Shown here: positions 1-5,272 of the stretch, in pieces
Layout of the letters: each line of letters starts with the position of its first letter
Position numbering within the stretch: the first letter of the stretch is position 1
Source: an uncultured Oscillospiraceae bacterium
Lineage (GTDB): Bacteria; Bacillota_A; Clostridia; Oscillospirales; Oscillospiraceae
DNA length: 5,521 nt
Direction of reading: 5' to 3'
NCBI GenBank assembly: GCA_947631675.1
Contig: CANRMG010000118.1
Coordinates: forward strand, 1-5,521
The notes under the pieces: model-generated
Seen by the model: the letters and a program-made list of their open reading frames with translations, nothing else
The model's database searches: none
What the model was told of the DNA's origin: nothing
Made by a program: the position numbers and the translations under genes

Positions 1-363
1 TTGGGCCCCACGGGGAAGAACTTCGCCGCGGGCATGTCCGGCGGCATCGCCTATGTGCTGGACGAGCGGTTCGAGCTCTATCTGCGGCTCAACAAGGACA
101 TGGTCACCATGAGCGCGGTCACGGCCAAGCACGACGTGGCCCAGCTGCGGGAGATGATCGAGCGCCACGTGGCCGCCACCGGCTCCGCCCGGGGCCAGAC
201 CGTCCTGGACAACTGGGACGACATGCTGCCGCTGTTCAAGAAGATCACCCCCAACGACTACAGCAAGATGCTCACCGCCATCAGCAAGCTGGAGGAGAAG
301 GGCATGCCCCGGCAGCAGGCGGAGCTGGAGGCGTTCTACACCGTGCAGAAGGGAGGCGTTTGA
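1..363 (+). CDS. gltB: Glutamate synthase large subunit, C-terminal end (partial)
   Basis: This is the last 120 codons of the large (alpha) subunit of glutamate synthase, which takes the amide nitrogen of glutamine and transfers it to 2-oxoglutarate. The fragment begins inside the C-terminal glutamine-amidotransferase-like beta-helix domain (GXGXG domain). The stretch GKNFAAGMSGGIAYVLDE is characteristic of this domain in GltB. It is followed by the usual tail with an ATGSARG segment, a VLDNW segment and FKKITPNDYSKML near the end. The TTG at position 1 is best read as an internal leucine codon, because the family reads LG-x-TG at this point, so the gene continues off the left edge. The TGA stop at 361-363 lies 2 nt before the gltD ATG, with the gltD ribosome-binding site inside the last gltB codons, so the two are cotranscribed. 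The identity is clear. The missing part includes the catalytic N-terminal cysteine and the FMN/3Fe-4S regions. Confidence 0.95.
   Translation: MGPTGKNFAAGMSGGIAYVLDERFELYLRLNKDMVTMSAVTAKHDVAQLREMIERHVAATGSARGQTVLDNWDDMLPLFKKITPNDYSKMLTAISKLEEKGMPRQQAELEAFYTVQKGGV
351..356 (+). promoter_or_regulatory. Ribosome-binding site of gltD, deciding its start
   Basis: GGGAGG lies inside the final gltB codons. It is 9 nt before the ATG at 366 but only 3 nt before the in-frame TTG at 360. The spacing favours the ATG. Confidence 0.7.
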
Positions 364-365
364 AC

Positions 366-1745
366 ATGGGAAAGGCCACAGGCTTTATGGAATACAAGCG
401 GGCGGACCGGCCCGTGTTCGACCCGTCCCTGCGGACGGCGGACTTTACGGAATTTCATGGGGACCTGACCGAAGCGGAGCGCCGCGTCCAGGGGGCCCGG
501 TGCATGAACTGCGGCGTGCCCTTCTGCCAGTCGGATTTCGGCTGCCCGCTGCATAACCTCATCCCTGAGTGGAACGACGAGGTGTTCAACGGCAACTGGC
601 AGCACGCCCTGGATAGGCTCTTAAAGACAAACGGCTTTCCCGAGTTCACCGGCCGGGTGTGCCCGGCGCTGTGCGAGTCGGCCTGCGTGTGCGGGCTCTA
701 CGGCGACGCGCCCATATCCGTGAAGGACAACGAGCTGGCTGTCATCGAGTACGCCTACGCCCACGGCCTGGTCCACCCCAAAATACCCGAGGTGCGCACG
801 GGCAAGACCGTGGCGGTGGTGGGCTCCGGCCCGGCTGGCCTGGCCGCGGCGGACCTTCTCAATCAGAGGGGCCACTCTGTCACCGTCCTGGAGCGGGACG
901 ACCGCATCGGGGGCCTTCTCATGTACGGCATCCCCAACATGAAGCTGGATAAATCCGTGGTGGACCGGCGCGTCCGCCGCATGGAGACCGAGGGCGTCAC
1001 CTTCGTGACGGACACGGACGCCGCCGCCATCGCGGAGCGGCTTTTGAACGAGTACGACGCGGTGGTGCTGTGCTGCGGCGCCCGGGCCGCCCGGGACGTG
1101 GAGGTGGAGGGCCGTGAGGCCCGGGGCGTCCACCAGGCCATGGAATACCTGACCGAGAGCACCAAGTCCCTGCTGGAGGGCCGGGACAGCGCCGTCAGCG
1201 CCAAGGACAAGGACGTGATCGTCATCGGCAACGGCGACACCGCCACCGACTGCGTGGCCACCGCCATCCGCCAGGGGGCGGTATCGGTGACCCAGCTGGT
1301 GCGAAAGCCCGCCGCCGCGCCGGCCCATGTGTGGCCCTACCACAGCCGTTCAGGCAAGCCCGATTACGGCCAGGAGGAGGCTCTCGCCAAATTCGGCAAA
1401 GACCCCCGGGTCTATGAGACCGTGGCGAAAAAGCTCATCACCGACGAGGCGGGTGATCTGACCGCCGTGGTGGTGGACACGGCCGGCCAGGAGCATACGC
1501 TCCCGGCGGGACTGCTGCTCATCGCGGCGGGCTTCTCCGGCGCGGAATCGTCCCTGGCCGGGGCCTTCGGTCTGACGCTGGAGCGGGGCCGTCTGGGGGA
1601 CGGGGAGCACCGCACCGCCAACGGGAAGGTGTTCGCCGCCGGCGATATGCGTAGAGGCGCCTCTCTGGTGGCCACGGCCATCGCCGATGGCCGGGCCTGC
1701 GCCAAGGAAGTGGACCGGTTTCTGGAGGGCTATACGAACCTGTAA
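366..1745 (+). CDS. gltD: Glutamate synthase small subunit (NAD(P)H-dependent)
   Basis: This is the beta subunit of glutamate synthase. It oxidises NAD(P)H through FAD and passes electrons via 4Fe-4S clusters to the large subunit, in the cytoplasm. It has 459 residues from the ATG, slightly below the usual 470-490. The N-terminal iron-sulfur domain has Cys46, 49, 54 and 60 (CMNCGVPFCQSDFGC) and a second group at Cys99, 103 and 107 (CPALCESAC). The FAD-binding motif GSGPAG is at 153-158, followed by RIGGLLMYGIPNMKLDK. The NAD(P)-binding fold has GNGDTATDC at about 288-296, where the family more often reads GGGDTGTDC. The C-terminal FAD motif FAAGDMRRGASLV is at about 423-435. ATG 366 was chosen over TTG 360 because of ribosome-binding-site spacing. 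The gene follows gltB directly and ends at a terminator, so gltBD is the end of its operon. Related GltD-like proteins serve other oxidoreductases, but the adjacent gltB makes this assignment firm. Confidence 0.96.
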   Translation: MGKATGFMEYKRADRPVFDPSLRTADFTEFHGDLTEAERRVQGARCMNCGVPFCQSDFGCPLHNLIPEWNDEVFNGNWQHALDRLLKTNGFPEFTGRVCPALCESACVCGLYGDAPISVKDNELAVIEYAYAHGLVHPKIPEVRTGKTVAVVGSGPAGLAAADLLNQRGHSVTVLERDDRIGGLLMYGIPNMKLDKSVVDRRVRRMETEGVTFVTDTDAAAIAERLLNEYDAVVLCCGARAARDVEVEGREARGVHQAMEYLTESTKSLLEGRDSAVSAKDKDVIVIGNGDTATDCVATAIRQGAVSVTQLVRKPAAAPAHVWPYHSRSGKPDYGQEEALAKFGKDPRVYETVAKKLITDEAGDLTAVVVDTAGQEHTLPAGLLLIAAGFSGAESSLAGAFGLTLERGRLGDGEHRTANGKVFAAGDMRRGASLVATAIADGRACAKEVDRFLEGYTNL

Positions 1746-1765
1746 GGAAAACAGCACAACAAAGA

Positions 1766-1794
1766 CCCCGGAGGGTACGCCCTCCGGGGCTTTT
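1766..1794 (+). terminator. Intrinsic terminator of gltBD
   Basis: A perfect 10-bp GC-rich stem pairs CCCCGGAGGG (1766-1775) with CCCTCCGGGG (1780-1789) around a TACG tetraloop. A C and four Ts (1791-1794) follow. It begins 20 nt after the gltD stop and separates gltBD from the transporter promoters. Confidence 0.92.
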
Positions 1795-1817
1795 CTGCCG
1801 AAAAACGCCGGGACATA

Positions 1818-1846
1818 TTGCACAGACCGGCGCCGTCTGATACAAT
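1818..1846 (+). promoter_or_regulatory. Upstream promoter P1 for the transporter operon
   Basis: The -35 element is TTGCAC (1818-1823), followed by a 17-bp spacer and the -10 element TACAAT (1841-1846). A TG at 1838-1839 makes this an extended -10. It lies just after the gltD terminator. The predicted start near 1853 would give a leader of about 110 nt before the permease. The arms CAGAC (1823-1827) and GTCTG (1835-1839) form a dyad within the spacer. This is a prediction from consensus match only. Confidence 0.6.
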
Positions 1847-1886
1847 GAATGGGCGTCTTTCCTACCATTTTGAGGGGAAAACTATA

Positions 1887-1929
1887 AATTGATTGCAATT
1901 CGTCGGCTGTGCGGTTATAATAGCTGACG
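1887..1929. promoter_or_regulatory. Operator-like inverted repeats over promoter P2
   Basis: There are two dyads. AATTG (1887-1891) and CAATT (1896-1900), 4 nt apart, cover the -35. CGTCGGCT (1901-1908) and AGCTGACG (1922-1929) pair at 7 of 8 positions, or 8 of 8 with one G-U in RNA, and flank the -10 with a 13-nt gap. Their position would suit a repressor that blocks polymerase, but no regulator is encoded in the window. The second repeat could instead form a hairpin in transcripts from P1. Confidence 0.4.
1893..1921 (+). promoter_or_regulatory. Downstream promoter P2 for the transporter operon
   Basis: The -35 element is TTGCAA (1893-1898), followed by a 17-bp spacer and a perfect -10 TATAAT (1916-1921). 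The surroundings are locally AT-rich, unlike the neighbouring coding DNA. The predicted start near 1928 gives a leader of about 35 nt before the TTG start at 1963. The -35 is embedded in the palindrome ATTGCAAT (1892-1899), and a larger inverted repeat brackets the -10. This is the strongest promoter match in the window. Confidence 0.8.
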
Positions 1930-1951
1930 TGACTATGAAAAAATGAGAGAC

Positions 1952-1955
1952 GGAG
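1952..1955 (+). promoter_or_regulatory. Ribosome-binding site supporting the TTG start of the permease
   Basis: GGAG lies 7 nt before the TTG at 1963. No in-frame ATG or GTG has a comparable site near the conserved N-terminus, so TTG is the best start. Confidence 0.6.
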
Positions 1956-1962
1956 ACATATC

Positions 1963-2646
1963 TTGAGCGAACGGGTAGCGAACATACTGATAACATCCTT
2001 CCCCCGCATCCTGGGCCAGGGGCTGCTGGTGACCATCCCCCTGACGGTCATCTCCTTCGCCTTGGCGCTGATCATCGCGGTGGTGTGCGCCATGATCCAG
2101 ATCGCGGACATCAAGGGTCTGAAGCAGATCGTGCGGTTCTATATCTGGATCATACGGGGCACGCCCCTTCTGGTACAGCTGTACCTGGTCTACTTCGGTC
2201 TGCCGGATCTTGGGATCGCCCTGCCGGCCTTTCCCTGTGCGGTGGCGGTGTTCGCCCTGAACGAGGGTGCCTACTGCGCCGAGACCGTCCGGGCCGCCAT
2301 TGAGGCGGTGCCCAGGGGGCAGATGGAGGCGGGCTACTGCGTGGGCATGAGCTACGTGCAGATCATGCGCCGCATCGTGCTGCCCCAGGCCTTCCGCACG
2401 GCGTTCCCGCCGCTGTCTAACTCCCTTATCAGCATGGTGAAAGACACCTCCCTCGCCGCCAACATCACGGTGACGGAGATGTTCATGACCACCCAGCGGG
2501 TGGCGGGCCGGACGTACGAGCACCTGGCGCTGTATGCCGAGGTGGCGCTTATCTACCTTCTGTTCTGCACGGTCATCACCTGGCTGCAGCGGCTGGGGGA
2601 GAAGAAGCTGAACGCCATGAACGGGGGGAATGTGATCCGTGCTTGA
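1963..2646 (+). CDS. Polar amino-acid (likely L-cystine) ABC transporter permease
   Basis: This is the membrane permease of a polar amino-acid ABC importer (HisM/GlnP family). It has 227 residues, the usual size, and probably works as a homodimer because only one permease gene is present. Hydrophobic segments lie at about 20-45, 56-80 and 86-105, with further ones in the C-terminal half. Family motifs are RGTPLLVQLY (65-74), NEGAYCAETVRAAI (100-113), and the EAA loop at about 122-142 ending in LPQ, which docks on the ATPase. The late segment KDTSLAANITVTEMF and the end LQRLGEKKLN recall YecS/TcyB of cystine transporters. That substrate assignment is from remembered family sequences and remains tentative. 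The start is TTG 1963, supported by its ribosome-binding site. The 3' end overlaps the ATPase gene by 8 nt. The gene is first in a three-gene operon behind promoters P1 and P2. Confidence 0.93.
   Translation: MSERVANILITSFPRILGQGLLVTIPLTVISFALALIIAVVCAMIQIADIKGLKQIVRFYIWIIRGTPLLVQLYLVYFGLPDLGIALPAFPCAVAVFALNEGAYCAETVRAAIEAVPRGQMEAGYCVGMSYVQIMRRIVLPQAFRTAFPPLSNSLISMVKDTSLAANITVTEMFMTTQRVAGRTYEHLALYAEVALIYLLFCTVITWLQRLGEKKLNAMNGGNVIRA
2623..2629 (+). promoter_or_regulatory. Ribosome-binding site deciding the GTG start of the ATPase
   Basis: GGGGGGA lies inside the permease tail, 9 nt before GTG 2639. It supports translation of the ATPase from a GTG that overlaps the permease stop by 8 nt. Confidence 0.6.
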
Positions 2647-3388
2647 AGTAAAGGGACTGCGCAAGACTTTCGACGGCAGCGAGATACTGAAAGGCGTGGA
2701 CCTGTCCCTGCATAAGGGCGACGTGCTGGCGGTGCTGGGCCCCTCCGGGGGCGGCAAGACCACATTGCTGCGGTGCCTGAACTTTTTGGAGCGGGCGGAC
2801 GCCGGGACCATGACCTTTCTGGGCCAGCAGATGGATATGCCGTCCCTGACCCGGAAGGAGATCGCCGCCTACCGGCGGCACACCGCCTTCGTGTTCCAGA
2901 GCTTCAACCTCTTCGCCAACAAGACCGCATTGCAGAACGTGACCGAGGGGCTCATCGTGGCCCGGAAAATGGCGAAGTCGGAGGCGGAGGAGCGGGCCAT
3001 GGCTGCCCTGAAGCGGGTGGGTCTGGCCGACAAGCGGGATTCCTGGCCCAGCCAGCTCTCCGGCGGTCAGCAGCAGCGGGTGGCCATCGCCCGGGCCGTG
3101 GCGGGCGCGCCGGATGTCATCTTCTTCGACGAGCCCACCAGCGCCCTGGACCCGGAGCTCATCGGCGGGGTGCTGGACGTGATACGCTCCCTGGCCGAGG
3201 ACGGCATGACCATGGTGGTGGTGACCCACGAGATGGATTTTGCCCGGAGCGTGTCTACCAACGTCCTGTTCATGGACGGCGGGGCCGTCCTGGCGGCGGC
3301 GCCCACGGGAGAATTTTTCAAGGAGCAGAAACTGGAGCGGATACAGAGCTTTTTCCGCTCCCTTGACAGAAAGGATGCAGAACGATGA
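2639..3388 (+). CDS. Polar amino-acid (likely L-cystine) ABC transporter ATPase
   Basis: This is the cytoplasmic ATPase that powers the importer. It has 249 residues, standard for the GlnQ/HisP/TcyC group. All nucleotide-binding elements are present: Walker A GPSGGGKT (34-41), Q-loop Gln87 in VFQSFNLF, signature LSGGQQQR (140-147), Walker B VIFFDE (160-165) with catalytic Glu165, D-loop SALD (168-171) and switch His197 in VTHEMDFA. Walker A reads GGGKT where SGSGK[ST] is more common, which is still compatible with ATP binding. The C-terminus, FFKEQKLERIQSFF, is typical of this group. It starts at GTG 2639, overlapping the permease by 8 nt, and its TGA overlaps the binding-protein ATG by 4 nt (ATGA). 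Translation of the three genes is therefore probably coupled. The ATPase alone does not fix the substrate. Confidence 0.95.
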   Translation: MLEVKGLRKTFDGSEILKGVDLSLHKGDVLAVLGPSGGGKTTLLRCLNFLERADAGTMTFLGQQMDMPSLTRKEIAAYRRHTAFVFQSFNLFANKTALQNVTEGLIVARKMAKSEAEERAMAALKRVGLADKRDSWPSQLSGGQQQRVAIARAVAGAPDVIFFDEPTSALDPELIGGVLDVIRSLAEDGMTMVVVTHEMDFARSVSTNVLFMDGGAVLAAAPTGEFFKEQKLERIQSFFRSLDRKDAER

Positions 3389-4185
3389 AAAAACTGACGG
3401 CTATGCTGTGCCTGGCCGCGCTGTGCCTGGGGCTGCTTGGCGCCGGCGCGCTGGCGGCGGAGGACGACCCTCTGGCCCAGGTACAGGACAAGGGCGTGCT
3501 CACCATCGCCATGGAGGGCACATGGGCCCCCTGGACCTACCATAACGAGGACGACGAACTGGTGGGCTTTGACGTGGAGGTGGGGCAGTATATCGCCCAG
3601 TATCTCGGCGTGGAGGCGGAGTTCATCGAGGGCGAGTGGGACGGCCTGTTCGCTGGAATGGACTCCAAGCGGTATGACCTCGTCATCAACGGCGTGGACG
3701 TGACAGAAGATAGGAGCGAGAAGTACGACTTCTCCGACCCCTACGCCTATATCCGCACGGCTTTGGTGGTACGGGAGGACAACGAAGACATCGCCTCCTT
3801 CGAGGACCTGGACGGCAAGACCACCTCCAACAGCATCGGCAGCACCTACATGGAGCTGGCGGAGGACTACGGCGCCACCTGTGAGGGTGTGGACTCTCTG
3901 GGCGAGACCATGCAGATGGTCCAGTCCGGCCGGGTGGACGCCACGCTGAACGCAGAGGTGTCCGTGCTGGATTACTTCGCCCAGCAGCCCGATTCGGGAC
4001 TGAAGATCGTGGCCTACACCGAGGAGGCCAACCTGGTGGCCATCCCCATGCGCAAGGGGGAGGAGACCGCCGCCCTCCGGGATGCGGTGAACGAGGCCAT
4101 CGCCGCCATGCGGGAGGATGGGACCCTCTCGGCGCTGAGCGAGAAGTACTTTGGCTCCGACATCACCGCCGACCCGGCAGAATGA
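3385..4185 (+). CDS. Polar amino-acid (likely L-cystine-type) extracellular binding protein
   Basis: This is the solute-binding protein (SBP_bac_3 family) of the importer, 266 residues, exported and acting outside the membrane. It has a signal peptide: MKK, then a hydrophobic core to about residue 19, then a likely cleavage after Ala24 or Ala25 (GALAA). The two Cys in the core (9 and 14) do not fit a lipobox. Family landmarks are GFDVEVGQYIAQYLG, WDGLFAGMDSKRYD (85-98), the carboxylate-binding Arg110 in VTEDR, KYDFSDPY, and the C-terminal EKYFGSDIT. WDGL-AGMD-KRYD and SNSIGSTYMELAEDYGA resemble cystine-binding proteins. Where histidine- and cystine-binding relatives have an Asp contacting the ligand amino group, this protein has Ala190, while Asp105 replaces a Ser/Thr across the pocket. 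AAGGAT (3371-3376) is 8 nt before the ATG. The gene is last in the operon, whereas the binding protein is usually first. Substrate is uncertain. Confidence 0.93.
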   Translation: MKKLTAMLCLAALCLGLLGAGALAAEDDPLAQVQDKGVLTIAMEGTWAPWTYHNEDDELVGFDVEVGQYIAQYLGVEAEFIEGEWDGLFAGMDSKRYDLVINGVDVTEDRSEKYDFSDPYAYIRTALVVREDNEDIASFEDLDGKTTSNSIGSTYMELAEDYGATCEGVDSLGETMQMVQSGRVDATLNAEVSVLDYFAQQPDSGLKIVAYTEEANLVAIPMRKGEETAALRDAVNEAIAAMREDGTLSALSEKYFGSDITADPAE

Positions 4186-4197
4186 CCCGATCGATGA

Positions 4198-4232
4198 AAA
4201 AAGCCCCCGGCTCACTGAGCCGGGGGCTTTTT
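4198..4232. terminator. Bidirectional intrinsic terminator between convergent operons
   Basis: A perfect 11-bp stem pairs GCCCCCGGCTC (4203-4213) with GAGCCGGGGGC (4217-4227) around the loop ACT. It is flanked by As on the left (4197-4202) and Ts on the right (4228-4232), so it has a U-tract in either direction. It starts 12 nt after the binding-protein stop and lies 10 nt beyond the hypB stop, so it can end both transcripts. Confidence 0.93.
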
Positions 4233-4242
4233 ATGCGGTTTT

Positions 4243-4911
4243 TCAGCTGTTCCAGGCGGCGGTCTCAGACCGCAGCCAGTTCTCCCAGGCCTCGAACCCC
4301 TCGCCGGTCTTGGCGCAGACGGGGAAGATCTCGATGGCGGGATTACGCATCTTCGCGTAGGACACCACCTTGTCCATGTCGAAGTCGAAGTACGGCAGTA
4401 CGTCGATCTTGTTGATGAGCAGCGCCTGGCAGACCTGGAACATAAGGGGGTACTTGAGGGGCTTGTCGTGGCCCTCGGGCACGGAGAGTATGGCCACGTT
4501 TTTGGCCGCGCCCGTGTCGAACTCGGCGGGGCAGACCAGGTTGCCCACATTCTCCAGCACCACCAGGTCAAAATTGGCGGCGCCCAGCTCATGAAGGCCC
4601 TGTTCGGTCATGCCCGCGTCCAGGTGGCACATGCCGCCGGTATGGATCTGGATGGCCTTGGCGCCGGCAGCGGTGATGGCCTCCGCGTCCACGGTGGAGT
4701 CGATGTCCGCCTCCATGACACCGATGCGCAGCTCATCCTTCAGGTCCGCGATGGTCCGCTTCAGGGTGGTGGTCTTGCCCGCGCCGGGGGAGCTCATGAG
4801 GTTTATGAGGAAGGTCTTTTCCCTCTTCAGCTCCCGGCGGATGCGGTCCGCCTCGGCGTTGTTGTCGGCAAAGACGCTCTGCTTGACTTCGATGACTTTC
4901 ACTTTATCCAT
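4243..4911 (-). CDS. hypB: Hydrogenase/nickel maturation GTPase HypB
   Basis: HypB is a SIMIBI-class GTPase that, with HypA, inserts nickel into [NiFe]-hydrogenase and sometimes other nickel enzymes, in the cytoplasm. It has 222 residues. The P-loop SSPGAGKTT is at 40-48, the switch region MEADIDSTVDAE at 66-77, the guanine-specificity motif NKID at 167-170, and CAKTGEG is near the C-terminus. The metal site shared by HypB dimers is intact: Cys95-His96 in GMCHLDAGM and Cys127 in ENVGNLVCPAEFDTG. The N-terminus (MDKVKVIEVKQSVF) has neither the CxxCGC nickel motif of the E. coli protein nor a His-rich stretch, so it is the short form with only the G-domain metal site. AGGAGG (4918-4923) lies 6 nt upstream of the ATG. 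The ATG overlaps the hypA stop by 8 nt. It is the last gene of its operon and ends at the shared terminator. Confidence 0.96.
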   Translation of the reverse strand: MDKVKVIEVKQSVFADNNAEADRIRRELKREKTFLINLMSSPGAGKTTTLKRTIADLKDELRIGVMEADIDSTVDAEAITAAGAKAIQIHTGGMCHLDAGMTEQGLHELGAANFDLVVLENVGNLVCPAEFDTGAAKNVAILSVPEGHDKPLKYPLMFQVCQALLINKIDVLPYFDFDMDKVVSYAKMRNPAIEIFPVCAKTGEGFEAWENWLRSETAAWNS

Positions 4912-5272
4912 CGGCTTCCTCCTCTGGGTCGGGGACCTCGATCTCCTTGATGAGGAATTCGTTGCCCCGCAACAGGTATGTCCGCTCGCTGTGGCAGTAG
5001 GGGCATATGCGCCCGTGCTGCACGGTGGGGTATTCCCGGCCGCAGTTTTCGCAGTAGGTGACGGCGGGAAGGGTCTCCACGATCAGCTCCGCCCCCCGGA
5101 CCAGGTCGTTTTTCTCCGAGGCCCACTTCCAGCAGTCGGTCAGGTAGTGGGGGATGACCGTGGACACCTCGCCCAGCTGGAGGGTGACCCGGTTTATATG
5201 GCTGACGCCATTTTCCGCGGCCACCGTCTCCAGGTCTTTGATGATGTGGAACACCACGCCCAGCTCATGCAT
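4904..5272 (-). CDS. hypA: Hydrogenase nickel-insertion protein HypA
   Basis: HypA is a small nickel and zinc protein that works with HypB to deliver nickel to the hydrogenase large subunit or another nickel enzyme. It has 122 residues, near the family's usual 113-120. It starts MHELG, and the His2 of the family's N-terminal MHE, which binds nickel, is present. The zinc site has two CxxC pairs, Cys74/Cys77 (CENCG) and Cys90/Cys93 (CPYCH). The acidic tail (VPDPEEEADG) overlaps the hypB ribosome-binding site and start. The start at 5272 was chosen because the nickel-binding N-terminus requires MHE. A longer reading from 5320 would add 16 low-complexity residues and hide it. No strong Shine-Dalgarno is seen (only AAGAAG), so translation is probably coupled to the upstream gene, with which it overlaps by 8 nt. 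Confidence 0.95.
   Translation of the reverse strand: MHELGVVFHIIKDLETVAAENGVSHINRVTLQLGEVSTVIPHYLTDCWKWASEKNDLVRGAELIVETLPAVTYCENCGREYPTVQHGRICPYCHSERTYLLRGNEFLIKEIEVPDPEEEADG
4918..4923 (-). promoter_or_regulatory. Ribosome-binding site of hypB
   Basis: On the minus strand, AGGAGG lies 6 nt before the hypB ATG, inside the acidic 3' end of hypA. It is the strongest Shine-Dalgarno sequence in the window. Confidence 0.75.

Noticed and set aside
360..365. TTG start giving gltD two extra residues
   Set aside because: It is only 3 nt from the Shine-Dalgarno site, whereas the ATG at 366 is properly spaced.
621..1343. A 240-residue minus-strand frame inside gltD
   Set aside because: It has shadow-like composition (many His, Gly, Ala) and runs antisense to conserved FAD and NAD(P) motifs.
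1746..1962. Riboswitch or T-box in the intergenic region
   Set aside because: No T-box, SAM or other recognisable leader consensus is seen, and the P2 leader is only about 35 nt. The region is explained by a terminator and promoters.
1935..1966. Two tiny leader frames: ATG-AAA-AAA-TGA at 1935-1946, and a 7-codon frame at 1943-1966 whose TGA overlaps the TTG start
   Set aside because: Neither has a ribosome-binding site, and from P2 the first lies almost at the transcript 5' end. The geometry is curious, but there is no evidence of translation.
1350..2114. A 254-residue minus-strand frame spanning the gltD end, the intergenic region and the permease start
   Set aside because: It would run through the terminator and both promoters, and it has no domain. 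It is open by chance.
3067..4215. A 382-residue open frame on the minus strand, antisense to the ATPase and binding protein
   Set aside because: It is rich in His, Gly, Leu and Val, has no recognisable domain, and mirrors two clearly real genes. Long antisense frames are expected in DNA with G/C at third codon positions.
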